Positions 43,737-54,159 of a DNA stretch of 64,000 nucleotides are shown here, piece by piece. The DNA lies in NCBI GenBank assembly GCA_035578175.1, contig JAQMRL010000008.1, positions 67,055,041-67,119,040 on the forward strand, in the 5' to 3' direction. Origin of the DNA: Catonia carolina (lineage: Eukaryota; Arthropoda; Insecta; Hemiptera; Achilidae). How positions within the stretch are numbered: position 1 is the first letter of the stretch; each line of letters starts with the position of its first letter. The notes under the pieces were generated by a model, which searched no databases, had not been told where the DNA came from, and was given only the letters and a program-made list of their open reading frames with translations. Made by a program: the position numbers and the translations under genes.

Positions 43737-45129
43737 ACTAATTTCGATTTCCGAGAATTCCTATCGAACCATTCCTTTTATTCATCGAAATCCATTATCC
43801 TAGTTCAATACACTCCCAACTCATACAATACACAATCTCTAACAAAACATAATTTCTAGAAACTGTTCCAGAATTATTACTCCATCATCTTTGTCCAGAC
43901 TAGGATGTTGCCCTCTAAAAACCATCTCTTTTGTTTTAATACTGGAAATTTTTAAATTAAACTGACAATAAACATCACAAAACCTGTTAAAATATATTGT
44001 CCATTATCGGAAATACAAGGAACAAACATCGGATTTCACATACATAACCATTTTCGGAAAAGAGTTGACTAAAAATATAGCTACTCTGGAAAAATACCTT
44101 ACCAATATTATTACAAAATTTATACACACTTAATGCAATATTTCCATAAAATATAGGCACTACATAATTTTTTTGTTTTAAAATTTATAGAGCTTTTAAC
44201 TTTCATAACTAATATTAGAAAATGAACGTTGTCATTTTTTAAAACACCCTTTTTATGTGTTTTTATTTAATTAAGGTTTAAATTTATGTCAACGTATAAA
44301 TATACAACGGGACAAGTTAAAAACATAAACGTAACTGCACCTGAACGCAATAAAAGTAGTAATATTTTCAGAGTACGCTTAACTGTAGGTAGAATGTAAC
44401 CTCGGTTGAACGGAATTATATAGGACAGCTAGTTCAAAGTGAAAAGAATCTGGATACACTGAGATTTTACAATTAAATGAAATACAGTGGAGCGTCAGTT
44501 ATCCGAACTAATTGGGATCAGAGCGGTTCTGATAAATCAAATAGTTCGGATAATTAAATAGGTACGCTAAATACAGTAATTTGTAAAACTGTATCGTAAC
44601 AATGTAATATAACCTAAATTAATGAAGTTAATAAAGGCTAACATAAACGTAAGTAAAAAAAAAAAAAAACACTAATATATTGCATTTATTGCAAATTTAG
44701 AGTAATAAAAATTATAAAAACAAACAGAAAAATACAGAATTTCGAAACGGAATAAATTAAGGGGAGTCGGAACTGCTACCTTAGCCCATGTTAATGTTTG
44801 ACCAGTTTTCTCCGATATCTATGGCCAGAAAATCTTCAAATTTTAACCAGTTACTCATTGATATGTTCCTGACAGTTAGACGGAGTCATTTTAAAATATA
44901 TAGATAATTAATTTTTTTATAAATTTTTCCGTGAATGTCTACTCAAAAAACTGAAATTTTATAAAAAAAATTTATATTTTTTTAATAAAAACTACTCTAA
45001 AAAATCATCATACTAGTATTAATACCAAAAAACACAGGACCTCCCGTTGGGAGTGTATTAAACTAGGATAATGGATTTCGATGAATAAAATGAATGTTTC
45101 GATAGGAATTCTCGGAAATCGAAACTAGT
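43737..45129. mobile_element. Element with ~84-bp terminal inverted repeats (1.4 kb)
   Basis: TTTCGATTTCCGAGAATTCC ... TACACTCCCAAC at 43743-43820 is repeated in reverse at 45046-45129 with few mismatches. Similarity may extend some 20 bp further out. The interior is A+T-rich and holds a pogo-like terminus but no transposase. No clear target duplication was seen, so the superfamily is unknown. Confidence 0.6.
44484..44566 (+). mobile_element. Pogo/Tigger-like terminus (single end)
   Basis: CAGTGGAGCGTCAGTTATCC, GAACTAATTGGGATCAG ... AATAGTTCGGATAATTAAAT is the widespread pogo/Tigger end (CAGTGGAGCGTCGATTATCCGAA type), including its repeated 'TTCGGATAA'. No second end was identified in the window. 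Confidence 0.6.
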
Positions 45130-45501
45130 ATGATTAAAATACCAGTTTTTATTACTCTAAAAAAAAAATCATAAATTTTTTATAAATTAAAATAGCGTCA
45201 AATGCCCCCCGTCTGTTGATGTAAATACATGTAAGGAATGAGCCATTAAAATTTAGAGGAAAAAGCTTTTTTGGTTCTTGAGAAAACAAGTCTTTTGTAT
45301 GAAAAAAGACAGTTTTTGGGAAATGGTGATTGAGATTTATAAACGAATTTCTATATAAAAACGTAGTACTTAGTGCATTTCTGCTCCATACGAGCAGGAA
45401 TGCACTAAGTACGCCTACGTTATATCTTTCATTAGTCCTGACCAACACAGTAATCACTATTTTATTCGTTTATACTATGTAAGTTATTTATTTTGTTTTT
45501 T
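45130..45501. other. No gene; contains a strong hairpin
   Basis: A 101-codon minus frame (45152-45457) runs through a 60-bp inverted repeat at 45361-45420 and is probably fortuitous. No family match. Confidence 0.35.
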
Positions 45502-46858
45502 TACTTTCTCTTGCCTATATGAATATTTGCCCATAATAAACAGGTGGAGTGTCAAATTATTTACACTCAATCTGTTAGTTGCAGGGCTAAAATAAATAGT
45601 TCTGTTTCTTGTCACATGGTCAGCCAATTAAATGACTGAATCATTTAAGAACAGAAGAGGTAGAGGTGTAAAAGACACTAATCAGAGTTATTTCCTCTGA
45701 AAGTAATGAATTTCATTATACAGCCAGACCCTGTGGTGAATGAAGTGAAGGTGTCGTTTGCAGAGTGGAAAATATGTGCTTTTCAGAGGGCCCGGCATGC
45801 TGATAAGCATACTTTCCCATTCAGTGAGGAAGGCAATGGTAAACCACCTCACTCCTCGTTTTACTTAGTAAAACCTCTACGGGTTCAAATCAACCTTTCG
45901 GCTGATGACCTAAACAACAACAATTTATGAATATATAGGAAGGAAAGTATTGTTTTCATGTCGATTTTTAAAAATCGAGTTCACCGGATTTGATTGAGTT
46001 TCACCGGATTTACACGTTTTCAGACCCCCTAAACCCAAAAACATGTTTTTAGCGATTGATCTGTGGGTCCGTGTGTCTGTGTGTGTGAACAGAATATCTC
46101 AAGAACGGAACATCGTACGAACTTGAAACTTAAGTTAGGTACTACTACCGGATCAGACACGAACATTTTCATCAAAATCGGTCAACCGGAAGTAGTAGTT
46201 TATTCGTGTAATTTTTCACTTTTTTGCGATTTTCTCAAAAACTGGTCCTACCAATTTTTTTAAAAATCGCCTCCTTTACTCAATTTTTTATTCTCTACAA
46301 GATAGGGTAGGCGTCATGTGCTGAAATTCTTGGTGAGGGTGTTTTCACGTAAAAACGTGGTTTTTTTCAGATTACGGCTTTAATATGCATTTTAGCACAA
46401 AAATATATATAATAAAATTTGTAGAAAATTTAAAATCCTACAACTTTTATTTCAAACATTTTTTGTATAACGCTTAGTTTAGCGGTAATTAGCGATTTTC
46501 TGATTTTTTTCTCACGAAAACGTGTAAAAAATCGATTTTTTTAAACATTTCGGCCTCAGTGTGTATTTTACGACAAAAGTGTATATAATCAAATTTATAG
46601 GAAATTGAAAGATCTACAACTTTTATTTATAGCATTTTTTTCTACAGAGCCTAGTTTAGCGTGAAACAGTGATTTTCCGTATTTTTAAGCCAAACAGGTT
46701 GATTTTCATTTTGCGTCTTTCACTCATGATTAAAATAAGGTTATATTTTTTGAGGTTAGTTTTTTGTTTATTTCTAATGTTTTATTACTAATGTTAGGAA
46801 ATATTGTTTAAATTATTTGCATTGGCAAGAGAAAGTTGTGTGGGTGTTTCACACCAGA
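45502..46858 (-). mobile_element. Family A (Helentron-like), full-length minus copy hosting a family B SINE
   Basis: Right end TACTTTCTCTTGCCTATATG at 45502; left end TGTGGGTGTTTCACACCAGA at 46858. The terminal hairpin is split by a B insertion at 45527-45925. Past the insert the copy continues ATATATAGGAAGGAAAGTAT, the GT tract near 46076-46087, GCGATTTTCTCAAAAAC, both modules and GGCAAGAGAAAGTTGTG. Confidence 0.9.
45527..45925 (+). mobile_element. Family B retroposon (399 bp) with perfect 9-bp target duplication
   Basis: TATGAATAT precedes (45518-45526) and follows (45926-45934) the element. The host family A hairpin is restored when one copy and the insert are removed, so the ends are exact: TTGCCCATAATAAACAGG ... 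CTAAACAACAACAATT. An AAC-rich 3' tail, 9-12-bp duplications and 5' truncation elsewhere mark a LINE-mobilised SINE. I do not see a convincing tRNA, 7SL or 5S head. GGGTTCAAATC near the 3' end resembles a B box but is at the wrong end. Confidence 0.9.
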
Positions 46859-47545
46859 TTTTTTTAATGGAGAATGCCTACTTATAAAACACCAAAGGAA
46901 TGAATTATAAAAGACATCACCAACACAACAAAATTATTCTTGTAATTTTACACATTTTGAACTTACTCAAGTTGGTAAGTACGTAAGTTAAATAAAATAA
47001 ACAAAGTTAGTATGTTATCAACAAGAAAATGAAACCAGAATACGCAGACAACTGAAAATGTAAGGTATAACATGATTGTACAATACAAATATAATAAGAC
47101 GTGATATGAACAAAGAAAACATCATTTGAATCTACTCTACAACCAGAGATGGAGATATAACATCATAATTAAAACATCAGATACTGTGGGACAAGTAATA
47201 TACCAGTAGAACTAAAATCTAAACGATGTTACATTGCAACTGACACAATTCAAGAGTTAAGCTAATTTCTCATTTCAACTACAGCATTGCTGCATTCTAA
47301 TACAAACAGTTAACAAAGATACTGTAGTTAGTGAAGATGAACAACCGGGTGCTCCATAAAGTTCGATATGGTTTACAATTTCCAGGGAGTGCACATTAAT
47401 TCATAAATAACAAAATTAGGAGAATTAAAAAGCATTCTATGTATTTCTCGGTAAGATAACAAAAACCTGGATATGCGTTCGCGTATTTTTTTATACGTAA
47501 CTAATCCATTTATAGCATCATTATCACCCTTCACCGTGTACTTTT
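46859..47545. other. No recognisable gene
   Basis: A+T-rich. ACCGGGTGCTCCATAAAGTT near 47346 resembles mariner-type ends but has no partner. Confidence 0.35.
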
Positions 47546-49293
47546 TACTTTCTCTTGCCTATATGAATATATAGAAAGGAAAGTATTGTTTTCATGTCGA
47601 TTTTTCGAAATCGAGTTTTCACCGGATCTACACGTTTTCAGACCCCCTGAACCCAAAAAACCATGTTTTTAGCGATTGGTCTGTGTTTGTGTGTGTGAAC
47701 AGAATATCTCAAGAACGGAACATCGTACGAACTTGAAACTTAAGTTACATACCACTACCGGACCCGACACGAAAATTTTCATCAAAATCGGTCAACCGGA
47801 AGTAGTAGTTTATTCGTGTAATTTTCACTTTTTTGCGATTTTCTCAAAAACTGGTCCTACGTTATTGTTAAAAAATCACCTAATTAATAAAAATTTTTTT
47901 TAAATCGCCTGGTTTACTCAGTTTTTTATTCTCTACAAGTTAGAGTAGGCGCCATGTTTGCTGAAATTCTTGGTGAGGCTGTTTTTACGTGAAAAATTGT
48001 TTTTTTAAGATTACGGCTTAATATGCATTTTAGCGCAAAAATTTATATAATAAAAAATTGTAGAGAATTTAAAATTCTACAACTTTTATTTTAAACATTT
48101 TTTTGTATAACGCTTAGTTTAGCGGTAATTAGCGATTTTCTGTTTTTTCTCACGAAAACGTGTGAAAAATCATTTTTTAAAGATTTCGGCCTTAGTATGC
48201 ATTTTATGACAAAAGTGAAAAAAGAAAATTAAAAGATCTTTTTTTTTTTTTTTTTTTTTTTTTAAGCAAGCTTTGCAACCTTAGAGCCGCTTCTCGCATC
48301 CCTTCCGCCATCGCTCCCTATCCTCTCCAGTCCCCCCTCTCGCAATCCTCTACCTTCCATCTCCTGTCGAACATTGGTCATCCATATTTTCCTTGGCCTA
48401 CCCCGCTTCTGATGCTGGTTTGGAGTCCTTTAAAGATTTTCAATGGTATTCTCTCCGTATTCATTCGACGAAGGTGGCCTTACCATTTTACCTGATTCCT
48501 CCCAATGCTACTTAGTATTGTTTCTTTTGCCTGCATCTGCTCTCTTATTACTTCATTTCTTACTTTATCTAATAATGATAAGCCTGCGCATCTTCTCCAA
48601 TACATCATTTCTGCAGCAAGCAATTTTGCAGCATGTCTGCGATCCATGACCCACACCTCAGATCCATACGTCAATATTGGTTCTATCATAGCTTGATATA
48701 TGTTTGTTTTTGTCTTTTTTGTAAGTGGTTTGTTCCACAGAATTGGATGCAGTGCTCTAATAATGTTTTTTCCTTTCCCTATCTTCCTCAAAATATCTTC
48801 ATTGTCTCTACCATCCTCATTTATTGTAACACCCAAGTAATTATATTGCCTCACCATTTTTATAGCACCAAAATCTGTCTGTATGTCTTGCCCCTTGCCA
48901 CCAATATTCAAATAATTTGTTTTATCCATGTTGACCTCAAGTCCCCACTCCTGAAAATCTCCTATCAGTTTGTTCAGCATATATGTCATATCCTGCTGGT
49001 CTTCTGCTAATACAACTTGAATACTCAAGTTGTATTAAAAGATCTACAACTTTTATTTAGAGCATTTTTCTCTACAGAGCCTAGTTTAGTGTGAAAGAGT
49101 GATTTTTCGTATTTTTAAAGCCAACTGACATCGATTTTCATTTTGCGTCTTTCATAGGCCTATATGATTAAAATTCGGTTATGTTTATTGAGGTTAGTTT
49201 TTTGTTTATTTCTAATGTTTTATTACCAATGTTATGTTTATTGTTAATTATTTGCACTGGCAAGAGAAAGTTGTGTGAGTGTTTCACACCAGA
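47546..49293 (-). mobile_element. Family A (Helentron-like), full-length minus copy split by a LINE
   Basis: Right end TACTTTCTCTTGCCTATATG at 47546; left end TGTTTCACACCAGA at 49293. The first module is split at ATTAAAAGATCT by a 794-bp LINE fragment (48240-49033). Excision restores GAAATTAAAAGATCTACAAC as in sister copies. Confidence 0.9.
48240..49033 (-). pseudogene. 5'-truncated LINE insertion: reverse-transcriptase C-terminal region plus poly(A)
   Basis: Minus-strand frame of about 180 codons: VVLAEDQQDMTYMLNKLIGD, VNMDKTNYLNIGG, YNYLGVTINEDGRDNEDILR, LTYGSEVWVMDRRHAAKLLA, MMYWRRCAGLSLLDKVRNE. These are the end of the RT fingers/palm (the A.D motif appears as LAED), the thumb and connection typical of insect LINEs. 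A short frameshifted tail with GRP-like and EKRL-like phrases and a poly(A) (T run at 48240-48263) follow. The 12-bp duplication ATTAAAAGATCT lies at 48228-48239 and 49034-49045. It is 5'-truncated, so dead on arrival, and not a host gene. Confidence 0.9.
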
Positions 49294-49299
49294 TTTTTT

Positions 49300-49775
49300 A
49301 TTTTGTCATCAGTCACTCGACTGGTTTGATGCAGTTCTCCAAGCTGTTCTATCTTGCGCAAGTCTTTTTCATATTTACATACCTGTAACACCCTACATCT
49401 TTTGTAATTTGCTTTATAGATTCTAAAATTTGCCACCCCCTACAATTCACTCCCTCAATATTACCCTCCATTATTGATCAACTAAAACCTGGATGTATTA
49501 AGATATACCCCACTAGCCTATCCCTTCTTCTGGTAAGATGCTTCCATATACTTCTTTTTTCATTCACTCTCCTTAGAACCTCTAAATTATTTATTTTGTC
49601 CACCCACCTAATCTTTAATATTTTCCTATAACACCACATTTCAAAAGCTTATATCCTCTTCCTTTCTACAGCCCCTATCAGCCACGTTTCACTCCCGTAT
49701 AATGATATACTCCAAACATAGTGTTTTACGACATTTTTCCTAATCTGTAAGTCAATGTTTGTAGTCAGTAAGCTG
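49300..49775 (-). pseudogene. LINE reverse-transcriptase tail, minus strand
   Basis: In reverse, frames read LTTNIDLQIRKNVVKHYVWS, LYGSETWLIGA, FEMWCYRKILKIRWVDKINN and EVLRRVNEKRSIWKHLTRRR. The 3' end on this strand is ATCAGTCACTCGACTGGTTT, the reverse of the end of the 38140-38565 copy. It abuts the left terminus of the family A copy. Stops and frameshifts are frequent. Confidence 0.75.
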
Positions 49776-50093
49776 TACATTAACCTAAATGTGAATTAAC
49801 AGTCGGACGTAAAAAAAGAAAAATTTTCTAATTTGTTGAAGGTAAATTTTACTTAATTGGAAACAGTTTACTAAACCTCAAGACCTTTAAAGAGAAGGTC
49901 TCAACCTAATTTTGGTGAAATTTTTCAAATTTTTCTTTTGTAGAATTATAAGTACTCTACTAGTTTTTGTGTTTAATTTAAGATATAATTTATTAAAATA
50001 TGAAGCGAATTTTTTGATATGCCATTTTTTATATATAACTGTAGTGTCATGATGACAGAAAGATATTTTTGGAAATACTTTTTTTAATACAAA
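49776..50093. other. No recognisable feature
   Basis: A+T-rich, no repeat or coding evidence. Confidence 0.4.
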
Positions 50094-50362
50094 AGACCCG
50101 TTTTCTCAGGAATGGACAAAGACAATCTCTTGAAATTTAGTATAAATATCACTGGATATGTTTGACAACTTTTAACACAAGGGTTGTTCGTTTCCCTGTT
50201 ATTACTTATTTAATAAGTAATACACAATGTATCTCAGCAACCATTTTTTAAAAATTATCGTACGAACAAACGACTGTGTTAAAAGTTACAAAATATATTG
50301 ACAAATATGTGTTGAAAATTTAGTGTAATTACCTCTCACCATTCCTTAAAAAAAGGGTCAAA
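50094..50362. repeat. Foldback element with ~100-bp arms
   Basis: GACCCGTTTTCTCAGGAATG ... TTTGACAACTTTTAACACA (50096-50190) is mirrored by TGTGTTAAAAGTTACAAAAT ... ACCATTCCTTAAAAAAAGGGTC (50265-50358) with interspersed mismatches. A TTATTTAATAAGTAA near-palindrome lies in the centre. No coding. Confidence 0.7.
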
Positions 50363-50389
50363 TATTAACATGGTGGAGACAGGACGTTG

Positions 50390-50850
50390 GGCCCTCCTCA
50401 CGGTTTTACTAAATAAAATTAGGAGTAAAATGGTGTAACAATGTTTTAATTTTTACATAACACTTATCAGTACGCTTGACTCAATGAAAAGCATTTACAG
50501 TTCCAATTATAAATCGTCAGATGTATCTAATTTCAAAACACAAAACAGTCTTCAAGTTATATGGAGTAGTACAACGTTTACGTTTTTAAGTATTATGGAT
50601 CAAGTTATATGAAGTAGTACAACGTTTAGGTTTTTACGTATTATGTCGGAAACATAGCTTAATATATCTTATAGAAAATATTGTGTAATTTCTTTTTTGT
50701 AAGCTGTTGTAATGATGGAAATAAAATTGTAGTTATTCGATCGTCAATGATTCCTTTAAAAAAATCCACAGGATCTGGCTGTTTAAAGAAATCCATTACT
50801 TTCAAATGAGATAACTGATCAGCATCAATTACATGTAAGACGCTAATTCG
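50390..50850 (-). mobile_element. Highly degraded family B copy with internal insertion
   Basis: GGTTTTACTAAATAAAATTA, GGAGTAAAATGGTGTAAC and later AGGATCTGGCTGTTTAAAGA, AATCCATTACTTTCAAATG are decayed minus-strand family B. About 250 bp of unrelated sequence, with a 48-bp tandem pair, lies between. Confidence 0.55.
50553..50648. repeat. 48-bp tandem duplication
   Basis: CAAGTTATATGGAGTAGTAC, AACGTTTACGTTTTTAAGTA ... is repeated once at a 48-bp offset with four or so differences. Confidence 0.85.
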
Positions 50851-51329
50851 TGTCGGACCCATGAAAATCGTATTAAGCGGATTATACTGTAATTTTATGA
50901 TGATGAACCATCGAGAATTTTTTCAGCCAGAAGAATTTTCAGTAATTAGATTTCTACTCTATTTTCGTGAGTTTAAAACTGGAACAGATATGACATTTTG
51001 ACGGAACTGCATTTTTCATTAACTGTACTAGTGAATAAGTAAGCTACGTCTACGCGCGCGCACAACTCGTGGTAAATGACAGCTTAATAAAATAATAGTG
51101 AAGTAAGTTAAAAATGCAACATCTCGGTTAAGTTTCCATACAATAAAAAAATTCGTATAAAATATGCATAATAAAATTTTGCAACAACTAAACAAAAACA
51201 TAAAAATCAATAAATTTTTCAAGTTACTTACACAATATAGCTTATACGTACATTCCCAAAATTCTGGCGAGTATCTAATTTTTCTTCTTTCGTATAAAGC
51301 CATTATAAACAAAGTAAAATACGAGTAAC
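50851..51329. other. No supported gene
   Basis: Lower part of an open minus-strand frame that begins in the LINE tail to the right; hydrophobic residues here probably reflect A+T richness. A GTAAGT on the minus strand near 51230 could mimic a splice donor. Confidence 0.4.
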
Positions 51330-51740
51330 ATTTGATATTTCTGGAAGATCTTTTTACACCCGAAACTCTAAGCATTCTTTCACTGTGGGCTTTTCTTCTT
51401 TCTTCCGCCGATCCGATATTCGACTTTTCTTTTTCGCGGAAGCCCTTGAAGTCAGCTATCAATTGTGTGAATTTTGTTCGGTATGTTTTCTCGCATTCTA
51501 TATCCTTTCTGACTTCTTTAAACCACTTAGGTCTACTGTTTAGCGATTAAAAATTTCTTTCGTCAACCATTTATGATCCAATCTACACAGTTGTCTGCAG
51601 AATTTTTCTTCATTTTCTGATCGCTTTCATGAACCATTAATTTATTTCTAAAGTTCTTTCCTTCCTCGTAATCTGTACTGTGCGTCTACTATCTTTGAAC
51701 CAATTATCTTGTGGAGAATCATTCTCTAAAATTTCTTCAC
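51330..51740 (-). pseudogene. LINE ORF2 C-terminal tail, frameshifted
   Basis: Reading right to left, frames give KIIGSKIVDAQYRLRGRKEL, then FCRQLCRLDHKWLTKEIFNR, then (other frame) RPKWFKEVRKDIECEKTYRT and TQLIADFKGFREKEKSNIGS, EERRKAHSERM. This order (QYRLR..KEL, CR..R.DH.WL.K.IF, PKW..EV..D, FKGF.EK, EER.KAHSERM) is the tail of a well-known insect LINE type. The 144-codon frame at 51028-51462 is therefore retrotransposon debris. Confidence 0.75.
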
Positions 51741-51982
51741 TTCTCTGGTCATACTAGATAATTAAATTGCGTACACATACAAGTTTCACAAAATTTTACT
51801 TATTTATTTATTTCCATTATATTAATTACAATATCTACAAGTTCTTAGTTAATTAAACAGAAATTATTTTCTGGAATAAGGCAGAGCCTATGCTCAAGAA
51901 TATTAAGTAAGTCTGATCTTAGCTTATTTTATAAGTGCTTTCTTCTTATACAGGTACATGAATATAAAACAAAACATAAAGA

Positions 51983-52904
51983 TCTGGCGTGAAACCCTCA
52001 CACGACTTTTTCTAGCAAATGCAAATAATTAACACTTAACTTAACATTAGTAATATAACATTACAAAACAAAAAACTAACCTCAAAAAACATAACCTAAT
52101 TTTAATTACGAGTGAATGAGGCAAAATGAAAACCAACCTCAGTTTGCCTTAAAAATACAGAAAATCACTCTTTCACGCTAAACTAGGCTCTGTTGAGAAA
52201 AATGCTATAAATAAAAGTTGTAGATCTTTTAATTTTCTAAAAATTTGATTATATACATTTTTGTCGTAAAATGGATAGGCTACTACGGCTGAAATATTAA
52301 AAAATCGATTTATTTTTTACAGATTTTCATGCAAAAATAAACAGAAAATCACTAATTACCGCTAAACTAAGCGTTACACAAAAAAAATGTTATAAATAAA
52401 AGTTGTAGGTTTTTAAATTGTCAACAATTTTTATAATGTACATTTTTGCGCTAAAATGCATATTAAGGCTGAAATCTAAAAAAAAACCGTTTTTTTCCTA
52501 CGAAAGAACAGCCTCTCCAAGAATTTCAGCAGACCCTATCTTGCAGAGCATAAAAAATTTAGTAAACGAGGCGATTTTTAAAAAAAAACCGTATCAGCCG
52601 TTTTTGAGAAAATCGCAAAAAAGTGAAAAATGACACGAATAAACTACTACATCCGGTTGACCGATTTTGATGAAAATGATCGTGTCGGGTCCTCTAGTGG
52701 TACCTAACTTAAGTTTCAAGTTTCAACTTCATAGGATATTCCGTTTTGAGATATTTCGTTCACACACACAGACGAATTGCTAAAAACATGTTTTTTTGGG
52801 TTCAGGTAATCTGAAAACGTATATATCCGGTGAAAACTCGATTTCGAAAAATCGACATGAAAACAATACTTTCCTACCTATATATTCAAATAGGCAAAAG
52901 TAGT
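51983..52904 (+). mobile_element. Family A (Helentron-like), full-length copy
   Basis: Left end TCTGGCGTGAAACCCTCACA, right end CCTATATATTCAAATAGG, CAAAAG. Two modules with GCTAAACTA at about 52177 and 52361 (184 bp apart), TTTTTGAGAAAATCGCAAAA and the CACACACA tract near 52761. About 0.92 kb. Confidence 0.85.
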
Positions 52905-53614
52905 AAAAATAAAAAGATAAATCAGAAATTTTAGAATTAGAAACCACATTAAATGACATAACATAACCTGCTGCAGTATAAATTTTTAATTTAGCTAATT
53001 CAAGATGACAATCAATATTGTCGAATATGTTCTTACACTATATTTTTTAATCTTAATTTTTCATGAAGAAGAAAAATTATAATTTATAGAATTTTACTTC
53101 AAGATAAAATAGAGAAGCTTTGGTTGTATCTTCAGTTATTGGACACCCAGTGTAATATTCTACCCTGAAGTACTGTGCCCGGAACAAATACATTTACTTT
53201 CAGAAAATGGAACATCTGTTTACTTAACATTCACCCGAAGAATAAGTATATTTACATAGTTAGATGATGCAGCAGTGGGATAATGCAATGCAAATTGAAA
53301 GATAATAAATAAGTACATTATAGTAAATACTTGCAGAACTCAATTTTGAATACAGGAAGAAGATGAGGAAACTCCTTTATGAATTACGATCATCCATTTC
53401 ATTTGTTCCCATTCAAAAATTTACAGAATACATTAAATAGACAAAAAAATACAAAGCATTGTGGTTACAAAATTTTCATATTCAGATATTGTTTAAGTAT
53501 GTTATGAATCCAATACTTCACGTTGAATATCCGCTGTTACACCCATCAAAAAATAATGTATAGTTCCTAGTTAACTGCATCAGAGAATTTCTTTGTATTT
53601 GATAATTTTTCTGC
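52905..53614. other. No recognisable feature
   Basis: A+T-rich; no family or coding signal. Confidence 0.4.
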
Positions 53615-53998
53615 TGAAAAGCTTGGAAAGGCAGTTTTCTATTTAAAAAAATAGTGTTTTTTAAGATTGTGGCAAAAATATGCATTTTAGCGCAAAGATG
53701 TATAGCCTATAGAAAAAGTTGTAGACAATTTAAAATCCTACAACTTTTATTTCAAACACATTTTTGTGGAACGCTTAGTTAACCGGTAGTCAGTGATTTT
53801 CTGTTTTTTTTTTTCATGAAAATCAGTGGAAAAAAACATTTTTTTTTAAATTTTAGCCTTCATATGCATTTTACGACAAAAGTTTATAATCAAATTTATA
53901 GGAAATTAAAAGATCTACAACTTTTATTTTGAGTATTTTTCACTACAGAGTTTAGCATGAAGGAGTGATTTTCCGTATTTTTAAGCCAAAAGGGGTTA
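53615..53998 (-). mobile_element. Family A internal fragment, minus strand
   Basis: GCATTTTAGCGCAAAGATGT, ATCCTACAACTTTTATTTCA, AACGCTTAGTTAACC and ATCTACAACTTTTATTTTGA are the two internal modules in reverse. Neither terminus is present. It is followed by a (GAAGTTT)n-like simple stretch at about 54000-54130. Confidence 0.7.
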
Positions 53999-54159
53999 AG
54001 TGGTATACAATATTTTGAAGTTTGAAGATATGAAAGTTTAAAGATGAAGTTTGAAGTTTTAAAATTTTAAATTTGAAGGTTGTGAAATTTTAGGTTAATG
54101 TTTATAGTTTCAAAATTTCAACTTTGAATTTATGACACTGAGTTTTTCGTTTTCTCTTG

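Noticed and set aside
45361..45420. miRNA precursor
   Set aside because: Loop of only about five bases and short outer stem. Kept only as a structural finding.
48480..49028. 182-codon minus-strand open frame as a host gene
   Set aside because: It contains YLGVTINEDGR, YGSEVW and similar LINE reverse-transcriptase blocks, ends in poly(A) and is flanked by a 12-bp target duplication.
51028..51462. 144-codon minus-strand frame with a GTAAGT, looking like an exon
   Set aside because: The upstream reading gives a LINE ORF2 tail (EERRKAHSERM and neighbours). The lower half is simple extension into A+T-rich DNA.
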